Shown: positions 18,539 to 27,073 of the stretch, one piece after another
How the letters are laid out: every line of letters begins with the position of its first letter
Position numbering within the stretch: position 1 is the stretch's first letter
NCBI RefSeq assembly: GCF_030409315.1
Contig: NZ_JAUFPS010000035.1
Span: forward strand, 94,679-158,678
Source: Mucilaginibacter flavus
Lineage (GTDB): Bacteria > Bacteroidota > Bacteroidia > Sphingobacteriales > Sphingobacteriaceae
Direction of reading: 5' to 3'
Length of the DNA stretch: 64,000 bases
Made by a program: the position numbers and the translations under genes
Notes under the pieces: generated by a model
Seen by the model: the letters and a program-made list of their open reading frames with translations, nothing else
Told to the model about the DNA's origin: nothing
The model's database searches: none

Positions 18539-20875
18539 CTACACCTTCTGCGCCATTACTTCCTTCATCACACCGTTAACTTTTATTTTAACCTTACGTG
18601 GCGTAGTTGAGGTAACATTGTAACTGGTTACTTTGCCATCTTTCCATTTAAAATCAACGGTAAAATTACCACGGGCACGTAAACCTTTTACTTCGCCGGC
18701 GGGTTTCCAGCTATCCGGGATGGCGGGGATGAGGTTGATATAACCTTCATGACTCTGGATCAGCATTTCGGCAATACCGGCTGTGGTACCAAAGTTTCCG
18801 TCAATCTGGAACGGCGGACCGGCAGATAACAGGTTTGGATAGATACCGCCACCTGCACCATAATTGATACCTGTGCTGGTGGTTGGTTTCATGATTTCGG
18901 TAAACAGTTTATAAGCGCGATTACCATCGTGCAATCTTGCCCAAAACAACAGCTTATAGGCTATCGACCAGCTTGGGCCGTCATCACCGCGTACATCCAG
19001 GGTTTTCTTAGCGGCAGCGGCCAGTTCGGGTGTGCCATCGGCTGTAATTTCTGATGCCGGGTAAACACCATATAAGTGCGAAATATGCCTGTGATGTTCG
19101 TCGGTTTGTTGATAATCTTCCAGCCATTCCTGTATGCGGCCATCTTTGCTGATGATGCCTGCCGGTGGAATTTGTTTTAGTCTTGCTTCCAAAACTTTTC
19201 TGAAATCCGCGTCGACACCAAGCGTTTTAGAGGCGCTGATTACGTTGGTAAATAACTCGCGCATAATCTGGTTATCAATGGTTGCGCCAATGCAGATACT
19301 GGCGTGGTTACCACTGCCATCGGGCATCATAAAGCTATTCTCTGGCGATGATGATGGCGCTGTTACCATGTAACCACTTTTAGGATCTTTCACCAAAATA
19401 CTGCTGTAAAATTGCGCCGAACCTTTCAATATCGGGTAAATGCTTTTCAGGTAATTTTTATCGTTGGTGAAAGCGTAATGATCCCAAATATTGCTGCATA
19501 ACCAGCCCGAACCCGCTTTGGTTACGCCCCAGGAGGCGCTTTCGCCGGGTTCGGTCCATCCCCATACGTTGGTAATTACGTGGGCCACCCAGCCATCGGC
19601 ATTATAATAAGCCTTAGCGGTTCGTTCGCCGTTTTTTTGCAGACCGCGCACCAGTTCAACCAAAGGCAGGTTCAGTTCAGACAGGTTAGATACCTCTACC
19701 GGGAAATGGTTCATCTGCACGTTAACATCAAGATGGTAATCGCCATTCCAGGGTGTATGCACCTCGTTGGCCCAAAGCCCTTGCAGGTTTGGTGGTAATA
19801 AACCAACTCGCGTACTGCAAATGCTCAGGTAGCGGCCAAACTGATAAAACAATACCGGTAAGCCTTTATCATCCGCGGGTGCTTTGTGAAAGCTTACCAG
19901 GCGTTGATCTGTAGTTTCTTTATCATCGGCACCGCCCAGGTTAATACTTACCCGGTTAAACAGTTTTTGAAACTTAGCTATGTGCTGCTGCTTTTGCAAA
20001 GCGTAAGGTTTATTGAGGGCGGCAGCTAAATTCTGCTCCATTTTAGCTTTAAAGCCCGGACTCCTGAAATCGGTAGTGGCCGATACGTAAATGATCACTT
20101 CGGTAGCATCCTTAATCACCAGGCTATTATCGGTGGTAGTTAATGTACCGCCCGTTAATTTAGCTTTTACGTTGGCTATGTATTGCATGCCATTGCCATC
20201 CGTGCCATTATCTAAACGACCTTCCATTTGCAGCGTGTTGCCGACAATGCTGGTTTTGGATCGCTCGGCACGATTTATACCGATGCTTAAATTCAGCATA
20301 CGTGGCTTATCTGCCGTAAGGCGAATTATGTCTACATCATCGCCGAAACTGGTAAAATATTCACGTTTGTAGGTTACGCCATTAACGGTGTAATTGCTTT
20401 TGGCTACGGCATTATCTAATGATAATTCGCGCTGGTAATTTCCAAATTTTGCGGCATCAGCGCCTTTGTAATCAAAGTCGATATTCAAATCGCCGAGGGT
20501 TTGAAAGCAACCCCATTGCCTGCCGCCAGATCCCGGGCCTTTACATACAAAGTCCTTATCAATAAGCGCCTGTGCTTCCACATTTTTACCTGCCAGTAAA
20601 AGCGCTTTAATTTCGGGCAGTTTTTTGTAGGCATCATAATTATTGGCGTCCTGTTCTGAGCCCGACCATAAGGTGATATCATTCAGCACAATTTTTTCAT
20701 GGGCTACGCCACCGTCGGGCATCATCCCTAAACGGCCATTACCCAGGGGCAGGGTTTCTTCCCAGCGCGATGCCGGTTTATCATAGTGCAGGGTAAGCGG
20801 CTGTTTTTGCGCTAATGCTGCAACCGAGATTAATAAAAACGCCGTTGTAGCGGGTATAAAGCTTTTAAGTTTCAT
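18539..20875 (-). CDS. GH95 alpha-L-fucosidase/alpha-L-galactosidase (copy 1)
   Basis: A 778-residue secreted enzyme (signal peptide to AALA-Q). It shows the GH95 layout: an N-terminal beta domain opening with W-E-E-T-LPLGNGRLG, an (alpha/alpha)6 barrel with NLQGLWANE, YHLDVNVQMNHF, SSSPENSF and PFQIDGNFGTTAG, and a C-terminal beta domain. GH95 enzymes use inversion to remove alpha-1,2-linked L-fucose or L-galactose. In the segment that carries the paired Asn residues of the family (N-x-N before QMN), this copy has D-V-N, unlike copy 2, so its specificity may differ. It begins 6 bases after GH29 and is probably co-transcribed with it. Confidence 0.9.
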   Translation of the reverse strand: MKLKSFIPATTAFLLISVAALAQKQPLTLHYDKPASRWEETLPLGNGRLGMMPDGGVAHEKIVLNDITLWSGSEQDANNYDAYKKLPEIKALLLAGKNVEAQALIDKDFVCKGPGSGGRQWGCFQTLGDLNIDFDYKGADAAKFGNYQRELSLDNAVAKSNYTVNGVTYKREYFTSFGDDVDIIRLTADKPRMLNLSIGINRAERSKTSIVGNTLQMEGRLDNGTDGNGMQYIANVKAKLTGGTLTTTDNSLVIKDATEVIIYVSATTDFRSPGFKAKMEQNLAAALNKPYALQKQQHIAKFQKLFNRVSINLGGADDKETTDQRLVSFHKAPADDKGLPVLFYQFGRYLSICSTRVGLLPPNLQGLWANEVHTPWNGDYHLDVNVQMNHFPVEVSNLSELNLPLVELVRGLQKNGERTAKAYYNADGWVAHVITNVWGWTEPGESASWGVTKAGSGWLCSNIWDHYAFTNDKNYLKSIYPILKGSAQFYSSILVKDPKSGYMVTAPSSSPENSFMMPDGSGNHASICIGATIDNQIMRELFTNVISASKTLGVDADFRKVLEARLKQIPPAGIISKDGRIQEWLEDYQQTDEHHRHISHLYGVYPASEITADGTPELAAAAKKTLDVRGDDGPSWSIAYKLLFWARLHDGNRAYKLFTEIMKPTTSTGINYGAGGGIYPNLLSAGPPFQIDGNFGTTAGIAEMLIQSHEGYINLIPAIPDSWKPAGEVKGLRARGNFTVDFKWKDGKVTSYNVTSTTPRKVKIKVNGVMKEVMAQKV

Positions 20876-20881
20876 TTAAGT

Positions 20882-22174
20882 TTATGATTTTATTACGGGG
20901 ATGTCTAAAGCGTTCACATCCAGTTCCAGTACAATTACAGAACAATTTTCGTCGGGCAAAGTAGCGGGCAACTCTATATGGTACCCCTTACTATCCGATT
21001 TCATGGCAACCACATTACCATTTAAAAAATATGATTTTAAAACTTTGGCATTAGGCAACAGCGGAATATCAAGCGTGCTATCCTTGCGCTGAAAAACATT
21101 GATGTAAATTTTGTTGCCGCTGCGGGTCGCGCCATATTCGGCAGTGGGCACATAGGGGCCGCCTTTGGTACCATAAATGGCTTCGCCGTTTTGCTTTAAC
21201 CAAGTACCCATTTCTTTTAAACGCGCAACCTGCCTTGCCTCCATATGGCCATCCATTGCCGGCCCAACGTTAAACAACAGGTTACCATTACCCGATGCAG
21301 ATGTTACCAGGGTTTGGATACATTGCTTTAATGATTTCATCTGGTCGTTTGGTTTCCAGGCCCATTGGTTGCAAATGGTGATGCAGCTTTCCCAGGCCTC
21401 ATCCATATTAAGTTTGCCAATGGTTTGCTCGGGCGTTAAAAAATCGCCCACGGCATCACCACCCAATTTATCGCTTATTTTACCCAAACGGTTATTTACA
21501 ACCACATTAACATTCACGCTTTTAATGTATTCGTAAATCTCTTTGCCATCGGCCTGCGTCCATGGTTTTTCCCAGTAGCCATCAAACCAAAGCATAAAGG
21601 GATGATATTTGGTGATCACCTCTTTCAACTCGTTTTTCATGCGGGTTTTAAAAGCAGTCATATCGCCGGGGCGGGCATTTATTTCCGGGTGATGCGGGTT
21701 ATCAATAGGATAATCCTTATCGTGCCAGTCAAGCACAGTACAATAGATGCAAAAAGTCATCCCCTGGCTTTTGCAGGCACGGGCCAGTTCGCCAACTATA
21801 TCACGTTTAAATGGCGATTTGGATACATTATAATCCGAAAACGCGCTTGGCCACAGCAAAAATCCATCGTGGTGTTTAGCGGTGATTACCAGGTATTTCA
21901 TACCGGCATCCTTGGCCGCTTTTACCCAGGCATCAGCATTAAATAAGGTAGGATTAAACTCTTTGTACAGGTTATCATAATCATCTTCGGACACCTGGTC
22001 ATTACGGCTCCAGCCAATTTCGGTTCCGCGCTGCGTAACCGGGCCAAAATGAATAAACATCCCAAACCGTTTATCCATAAATTCATCAACCGCCGCTTTA
22101 GGCGTTTTGAGCTGGCCAAATGTCAAACAGGTGCTTAATAAAAAGGCTGTTATCAGCCCTACTTTTCTTTTCAT
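20882..22174 (-). CDS. GH29 alpha-L-fucosidase
   Basis: A 430-residue secreted enzyme (signal peptide MKRKVGLITAFLLSTCLTFG-Q). The TIM barrel has FGMFIHFGP (37-45), ITAKHHDGFLLWPS (97-110) and the nucleophile D198 in HPFMLWFDGYWEKP, all GH29 hallmarks. A C-terminal beta domain follows (about 330-430). It is a retaining enzyme releasing alpha-L-fucose. At this length it lacks the extra binding modules of some members. It heads a two-gene unit with GH95 copy 1 (6-base gap); the 428-base gap upstream is full of repeats. The linkage preference (1,3/1,4 or broad) cannot be read from the sequence. Confidence 0.92.
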   Translation of the reverse strand: MKRKVGLITAFLLSTCLTFGQLKTPKAAVDEFMDKRFGMFIHFGPVTQRGTEIGWSRNDQVSEDDYDNLYKEFNPTLFNADAWVKAAKDAGMKYLVITAKHHDGFLLWPSAFSDYNVSKSPFKRDIVGELARACKSQGMTFCIYCTVLDWHDKDYPIDNPHHPEINARPGDMTAFKTRMKNELKEVITKYHPFMLWFDGYWEKPWTQADGKEIYEYIKSVNVNVVVNNRLGKISDKLGGDAVGDFLTPEQTIGKLNMDEAWESCITICNQWAWKPNDQMKSLKQCIQTLVTSASGNGNLLFNVGPAMDGHMEARQVARLKEMGTWLKQNGEAIYGTKGGPYVPTAEYGATRSGNKIYINVFQRKDSTLDIPLLPNAKVLKSYFLNGNVVAMKSDSKGYHIELPATLPDENCSVIVLELDVNALDIPVIKS

Positions 22175-22278
22175 ATAGTTTAAGTTAGATTAGGTTGATT
22201 AAGTTGGATTGAGTTGATTGAGGAGCTGCTTAAATTTATTTAAATACTTCATTTACCCCATTGAACACATACACAGCC

Positions 22279-22376
22279 GTCATTGCGAGGTACGAAGCAA
22301 TCCCCGATCCACAGAGTCACCGTGCAAATCCGCTCTGTAATTGGGGGATTGCTTCGTCGTTCCTCCCCCCCATGAC
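22279..22376. repeat. GTCATTGCGAGG-family palindromic repeat (copy 2, decayed right end)
   Basis: Its left end matches copy 1; its right end has an expanded C run before CATGAC. A further right-end half (CCTCGCAATGAC) lies at 22525-22536, with another repeat family inserted between them. Confidence 0.75.
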
Positions 22377-22400
22377 AAGTTGTAAAAAACAAAGAGGGCT

Positions 22401-22471
22401 GTCAGTCTGAGCCTGTCGAAGACTCGCGCGCAGAGGCCTTCGCCCGCGTGCTTCGACAAGCTCAGCATGAC
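22401..22471. repeat. GTCAGTCTGAGCC-type inverted repeat nested in another repeat
   Basis: Arms 22401-22423 (CTGAGCCTGTCGAAG) and about 22450-22471 (CTTCGACAAGCTCAG) are complementary with few mismatches. The GTCATGCTGAGCTTGTCGAAG-like sequence is a widespread intergenic palindrome in bacteria. Confidence 0.75.
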
Positions 22472-22602
22472 CCCATTTTTTTTTGATGCTGTCATATCCA
22501 CTTTCAAAGCCCGCCGGTTTTATTCCTCGCAATGACGATCTTTTTATCATTTTTAAACAGACTATTATTTGCATAACCAAACTATTCAACCACTCAATCA
22601 AC

Positions 22603-24537
22603 TCACTTCCCCACAAAAAAATTAACTATTCTACAGGCATTACCTTTACTTTGGTTATTTTTTTTGTCGCTTATTTTTATTTTAATGGTGTGGTTACCGT
22701 TGGGCAGGTTATCGGCCAGCAGGTGATAAACGCCCAGGTGAATCCAGCTGTAAAACTCGGTTAACAGGTCGAGGTCTTTGTAAGCTCCGCCATCAACCGA
22801 ATAGGATATGATCCCGGCGTCCGGTCCGGCTACAACAGCTATGCCGGCGGCTGTACCTTTAAACGGCAGGGTTAGTTCGCTGCCGGGTTGGGTAGCTATC
22901 AGCATGGGCACATCAACAAAACCAGGGCGGGTTGAAAGACCATCGCGCGGGTTCCATTTCGGGTCTATGGACCAGCCCTTACCCAATTGCGCGTTATTAA
23001 TATTGTAGTAGCTGCCGTTGTTATAGCTGGCTTTATCAATTGGCTTTGGCAGGTTGGTTTTTACCGGTTGTTTATAGTCTGCCGCAACACATTCCTGCAG
23101 CAGGGTTTTCATGGTTTCAAAGTACAGTTCCTGCCCATGATACCAGGGATGAATATCTTTAAAATCATCGGCCCAGGTTAGCTCCTTGTTTTTGATCTTA
23201 TCATTTACCTCGAGCGCCAGGTTAACATAAGGCAGGTTGTAATGATCGGCCACTAACTGGTGGTTCAATAATTCGGGCGATACTTTCCCTTTAGCATAAT
23301 TGTCCATCTTTTGCGGATCAACAAAGGCCATCATAATCACATCCATCATGGGGTTGCTTAGTTTGGCATGGCGTACAATACCTTCCAACGCGCGCACTTG
23401 GGTAGTACTATCGGTACCACGATCATTAACGGCAGCTTCTAAAAACATCAGGTCGGTTTTACCGCTATCCAAAATATCACGTTGTACCCTAAAGGCATGC
23501 GGCAAACTGCCCAGCGATGGGATGCCAGCCGCTATAAAATGGAAATCAGTTTCGGGGTAAGTTTCTTTGAGGTATTTACAGATCTTATCGCGCCAGCCGG
23601 GATTAAACGTAATAGAACCGCCCAGAAAAGACACGGTAGCTTTCTTTTTAACCGTTACCGCGTAGTAAAAATTATTTAAGCCGCCCGCGGTTTTAACATA
23701 ATCGGCATAGGGTAATATTTTTTGAACCGGGTACGAGTTATTGTAAATGAAATCGGCATAATACGCCGGCCTGTCTACCGTAAAATGGTGCCCCTGCAAC
23801 TCCAGCGGACCTTGCGTTATGGGATGAATGCTGATAGGGCCGCCCAGGGCGATATACCGTTTAGCTAAAATATCGCTATTCTCGGCAGGTGGGGCAAGTT
23901 TGTCTTCCAGGCTAATGGTATGCAAAATTGGCACACGGAAGGATGCCAGGCCTTCCAGGTTATCTATCGGGTTATCATTATAAGCTACAGCCTGTTCTTC
24001 GGTAAAATGGTAAACCTGTTTCAGCTCGTTCCATGAACCCGCATCGCCAGGGCTTTTTAGTTTACCAGCGGGCCAGCTTTTAAAATCGCAAACCGGGGTT
24101 TCGGCGTAAATACAGGTAACTTTATCGGGGTTTCGTTTTGCCCATGCATAAGCGTATAAGGCTCCCCTGCTTACCGCCTCAAGCGCTGCTTTAGTAGCAA
24201 AGCCGTGTTTACGGGTAAGTTCGGCATAAAAAGCTTCATAGGCGTTCATAGCTGATGGCGCGCCGTATTGGTTATCTACATTAATAAAAGCAACATAAAA
24301 TCCCTTGGCAAGCAGGATATTGTCCATCTCGGTATGCCAATCAGGAAAAGACGTACGCCAAACCCAGGGATTACCAGGTAGTGGATGCGCAGGTTTAACG
24401 TAATAAGCATCATGACCCGCTACACTCATTTGCACCTTTTCAAAACCATTCCAAAGGGTGTTTTTTTCCTGGGCTTTTACAGATGCAAAACCAAGGGTTA
24501 AGAGTAGTAAAATAACAGTGTATTTACGTTTTAACAT
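22603..24537 (-). CDS. Two-domain esterase: alpha/beta-hydrolase plus SGNH (CE20-like) domain
   Basis: A 644-residue secreted protein (signal peptide to VKA-Q). Residues about 30-270 read as an alpha/beta-hydrolase with nucleophile candidate S123 (EAVSRGALY), acid D212 (SLEDKLAPP) and His at 250/251. Residues about 295-490 are an SGNH esterase with all blocks: S308 in FLGGSIT, N371 in EAAVNDRG, and D461/H463 in DFKDIHPWYH. A beta-sandwich follows (about 500-644). SGNH-plus-sandwich proteins acting on acetylated plant glycans (CE20, xyloglucan acetylesterase) are the nearest recollection. It probably removes acetyl or other acyl groups so the fucosidases and galactosidases can work. It sits alone between two repeat-filled gaps. 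Confidence 0.75.
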   Translation of the reverse strand: MLKRKYTVILLLLTLGFASVKAQEKNTLWNGFEKVQMSVAGHDAYYVKPAHPLPGNPWVWRTSFPDWHTEMDNILLAKGFYVAFINVDNQYGAPSAMNAYEAFYAELTRKHGFATKAALEAVSRGALYAYAWAKRNPDKVTCIYAETPVCDFKSWPAGKLKSPGDAGSWNELKQVYHFTEEQAVAYNDNPIDNLEGLASFRVPILHTISLEDKLAPPAENSDILAKRYIALGGPISIHPITQGPLELQGHHFTVDRPAYYADFIYNNSYPVQKILPYADYVKTAGGLNNFYYAVTVKKKATVSFLGGSITFNPGWRDKICKYLKETYPETDFHFIAAGIPSLGSLPHAFRVQRDILDSGKTDLMFLEAAVNDRGTDSTTQVRALEGIVRHAKLSNPMMDVIMMAFVDPQKMDNYAKGKVSPELLNHQLVADHYNLPYVNLALEVNDKIKNKELTWADDFKDIHPWYHGQELYFETMKTLLQECVAADYKQPVKTNLPKPIDKASYNNGSYYNINNAQLGKGWSIDPKWNPRDGLSTRPGFVDVPMLIATQPGSELTLPFKGTAAGIAVVAGPDAGIISYSVDGGAYKDLDLLTEFYSWIHLGVYHLLADNLPNGNHTIKIKISDKKNNQSKGNACRIVNFFVGK

Positions 24538-24787
24538 TGACTATTCTATTATTGATAAATGAGCTAATTGGTTTAATTTATTGGTGTTTTGCCCCAACAA
24601 ATATTCCTGAACTATGACATAGCATGGCCCGGGATAGATGTTATAAAAGCGCTTCATTTACCTGAATTTGTTATTATTGGTTAGGGTAAATGTATTTGCT
24701 TATTGGCTTTCAAAAAATGGATAAAGCCTTTAAAAAGATGGATAATCCGCTGATAATTTATTAATAAGATACGCTCTGTACTTTGGC

Positions 24788-24942
24788 GACGACTCACCCC
24801 GACATCGCTACGCTCGTCTGCCCCTCTCTCCGACTTCGTCGCATAGAGGGGCATGGAATTTTTTGCATTATTTCCCCTACCCTCTTTGCGGCTTTAGCCG
24901 GAGAGAGGGTGGTCCAGCGCAGCGTAGACCGGGTGAGTCGTC
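24788..24942. repeat. 155-base foldback element with 12-base perfect ends
   Basis: GACGACTCACCC (24788-24799) and GGGTGAGTCGTC (24931-24942) are exact complements. Inside are smaller hairpins, including TGCCCCTCT/AGAGGGGCA at 24819-24853. No coding capacity. Confidence 0.75.
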
Positions 24943-24976
24943 CCTTGGTTAGTTCATACTATGCTCATAAACCATA

Positions 24977-25191
24977 TCAGGGAAATCCGTTTTTCAAACC
25001 CAGCTATGCAATTTGGGCTAAGGCCACCTTTATATTTATTTTCTTTAACGGCAATGAGTTAAGAAAATCAACTTTGAAAGCTATCTGAAAACTCATTGCC
25101 GTCCCATTTATGGGGCGGAAAAAAAGCAATAAGCAAAATGGCTTTAGCCCAAAATGCGCTATAAAATTCTAAAAGCGATTTCCCTGTAAAC
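24977..25191. repeat. About 215-base imperfect foldback (MITE-like) element
   Basis: Left arm about 24977-25058 and right arm about 25093-25191 are complementary with indels: outer CAGGGAAATC/GATTTCCCTG, middle TTTGGGCTAA/TTAGCCCAAA, inner GGCAATGAGTT/AACTCATTGCC. Its right edge touches the 3' end of the GH110 gene. With the element at 24788 it fills most of the 655-base gap. Confidence 0.75.
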
Positions 25192-25192
25192 C

Positions 25193-27070
25193 CTATCTCT
25201 TTTCAACACTTATCTTATTATCCGATACCTCCGTATTAACACAATCTTTAAACTTTACTAAATCCTCCGCTTTTTTCAATGCGTCTGAAAGGTTGAAATA
25301 ATTACCGGTTACCTTAATGTTTGATGTACTTTTCACCGATACCGCAGTTGAAGCTTGCAACTGAAACCAGTTACGGGCAACTACAATATTGCTATGCACT
25401 TTTTGGGGAGCATCCAAAGTGTTTTCCGGTTCAATAAGCACAACAGGTTCACCACATAAATTAAATTTATTATTGCTGATGAGCATATTGTTCACCATGC
25501 CCGATTCATACCAGCTCGCGGCATCATCGGCTACCGAAATGGCGCTGTTATGGGTACGCAGAAAAACATTGTTTTCGATAACAGATTTACGGCGGGTAGT
25601 TACCAGCACGCCCCGGGTAGGGATTTGCGCTATGGTATTTTGGTGAATCCAAACTTCGGGCGTCCAGGTTATGTTTTCGATAACATCTGTCGAATCGGGG
25701 CTTTGGCTTACCGCGTTTTTCAACGTAAGCAGGATATCTTTATCATTTACCCGTTTTACTTCTGTTACCACATTTTGCGCGTATTGCAGCAATGTTTTGG
25801 AATGAATAAAGCCTACGCTATCCCCTACCACAAAAGCCTCAAAACCAAAAGTTTGCCCATGCATAAAGCGCAGCAAAACCTGGTTAGGTTTTGGCGTTTC
25901 AACAATACGCAGGTAGGTACCATGGATATTGACAGCATCATCATTAGCGCCCGATAAATACGAATTGCTGATAATGATCTTACCCCTACACCCCGAAAAG
26001 TGCAAAATATCTGCCCAGGCCGAGCAGGTGCGACCGGAACCAACCGCGGGTTTTACCAATACAGAATCGAGCGAGAGATTTTGACAAAACTGGCTTACCA
26101 CACCCATGCCGTGCATAAAGTTGATGTGGATATTTTTTAATTGCAGATTTTTGCTGCGCACTAAAAAGATGCCGCTGCAATCGCGGGTGATATCCCTGCT
26201 TTGATAAATAAAATTTTGTACAAAGCCAGGGTTGGTTTTAAAATATACCCGTACCTGGTTTTTACCGGTTTCGGCATACTTTAAGTTGTCCATGCTGATG
26301 TCCTTGCGTTGCAATTCGTTGGTTTGCGTATTCAACTCCTGCCACAACCAGATTGGTTTACAACGCCAACCCTCCCCTTCCCAGGTGAGCAGGCTATCTT
26401 TGATGCTGTATTTTGAGTCGGGATGAATTTGCAGATCGGCATAATCAGCACTGGTTTTCAATATCTTTAATTCAGATACTGTAGGGCGTTTATAATCATA
26501 AGTAATGCCATGTAAACTAATGTTCTGGCTATGATCAACACAGGTTTCTATCATTTTACCCCGCATCAAAAACTTAGCGCCGTTGGCTTCAATATCTACA
26601 TATTGTGAGCTATCAATATAAACCGCTATAGCTTTGGGCGTATAGGCATCATCATTGGTGTTGGTAATAAAAAGCTGTTTTTTAAAACTTGTTTCGGGGT
26701 AAAAATTATAAGTACCCGGCCCAAACATCACTTTCACATGTTTTTCGCTATTGCCATAGCCAACTAAAAATAAAGACTCCCTGATATCGCCGCCCCCGGT
26801 AATGATAACCCTATCACCGGCGGTTAAGGCAATCCTATTTACATGCGCAAATGTTTTCCAGGCCTTTTGCGGAGTTGAGCCGGCATTGTTATCATCGCCC
26901 TTAACCGGGTTTACGTAATAAGCTGCACTTCCTTTTGAAGCAACCCGTTGGTTAACACCATGGTAACCAACGGCCGATTGAGCGGATGCACGCGCATGCC
27001 AGGCAAGCATAAAAACAGATAGTAGCAAATAACTGTAGCGCGGAAATGCAGCGCGATAAACTGTAGCCAT
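25193..27070 (-). CDS. GH110-type alpha-1,3-galactosidase (right-handed beta-helix)
   Basis: A 625-residue secreted protein (signal peptide to ASA-QS, about 31) with parallel beta-helix repeats along its length. Residues 319-390 contain HGMGVVSQF, SGRTCSAWADILHFSGCRG and SGANDDAVNIHGT, and FMHGQTFGFEAF follows, wording I recognise from GH110. D354 and the pair D377-D378 have the spacing I recall for the catalytic Asp residues of a characterised GH110. GH110 enzymes invert and release alpha-1,3-linked galactose, including from B-antigen-like Gal-(Fuc)-Gal. It starts 3 bases after GH95 copy 2, so its ribosome site lies in that gene. Alternative: another beta-helix family. Confidence 0.75.
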   Translation of the reverse strand: MATVYRAAFPRYSYLLLSVFMLAWHARASAQSAVGYHGVNQRVASKGSAAYYVNPVKGDDNNAGSTPQKAWKTFAHVNRIALTAGDRVIITGGGDIRESLFLVGYGNSEKHVKVMFGPGTYNFYPETSFKKQLFITNTNDDAYTPKAIAVYIDSSQYVDIEANGAKFLMRGKMIETCVDHSQNISLHGITYDYKRPTVSELKILKTSADYADLQIHPDSKYSIKDSLLTWEGEGWRCKPIWLWQELNTQTNELQRKDISMDNLKYAETGKNQVRVYFKTNPGFVQNFIYQSRDITRDCSGIFLVRSKNLQLKNIHINFMHGMGVVSQFCQNLSLDSVLVKPAVGSGRTCSAWADILHFSGCRGKIIISNSYLSGANDDAVNIHGTYLRIVETPKPNQVLLRFMHGQTFGFEAFVVGDSVGFIHSKTLLQYAQNVVTEVKRVNDKDILLTLKNAVSQSPDSTDVIENITWTPEVWIHQNTIAQIPTRGVLVTTRRKSVIENNVFLRTHNSAISVADDAASWYESGMVNNMLISNNKFNLCGEPVVLIEPENTLDAPQKVHSNIVVARNWFQLQASTAVSVKSTSNIKVTGNYFNLSDALKKAEDLVKFKDCVNTEVSDNKISVEKR

Positions 27071-27073
27071 TAT

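Noticed and set aside
13911..24537. Xyloglucan as the PUL target
   Set aside because: GH95 plus a CE20-like esterase would fit, but the locus lacks an endo-xyloglucanase, alpha-xylosidase and beta-galactosidase and has several alpha-galactosidases instead. Not fully excluded.
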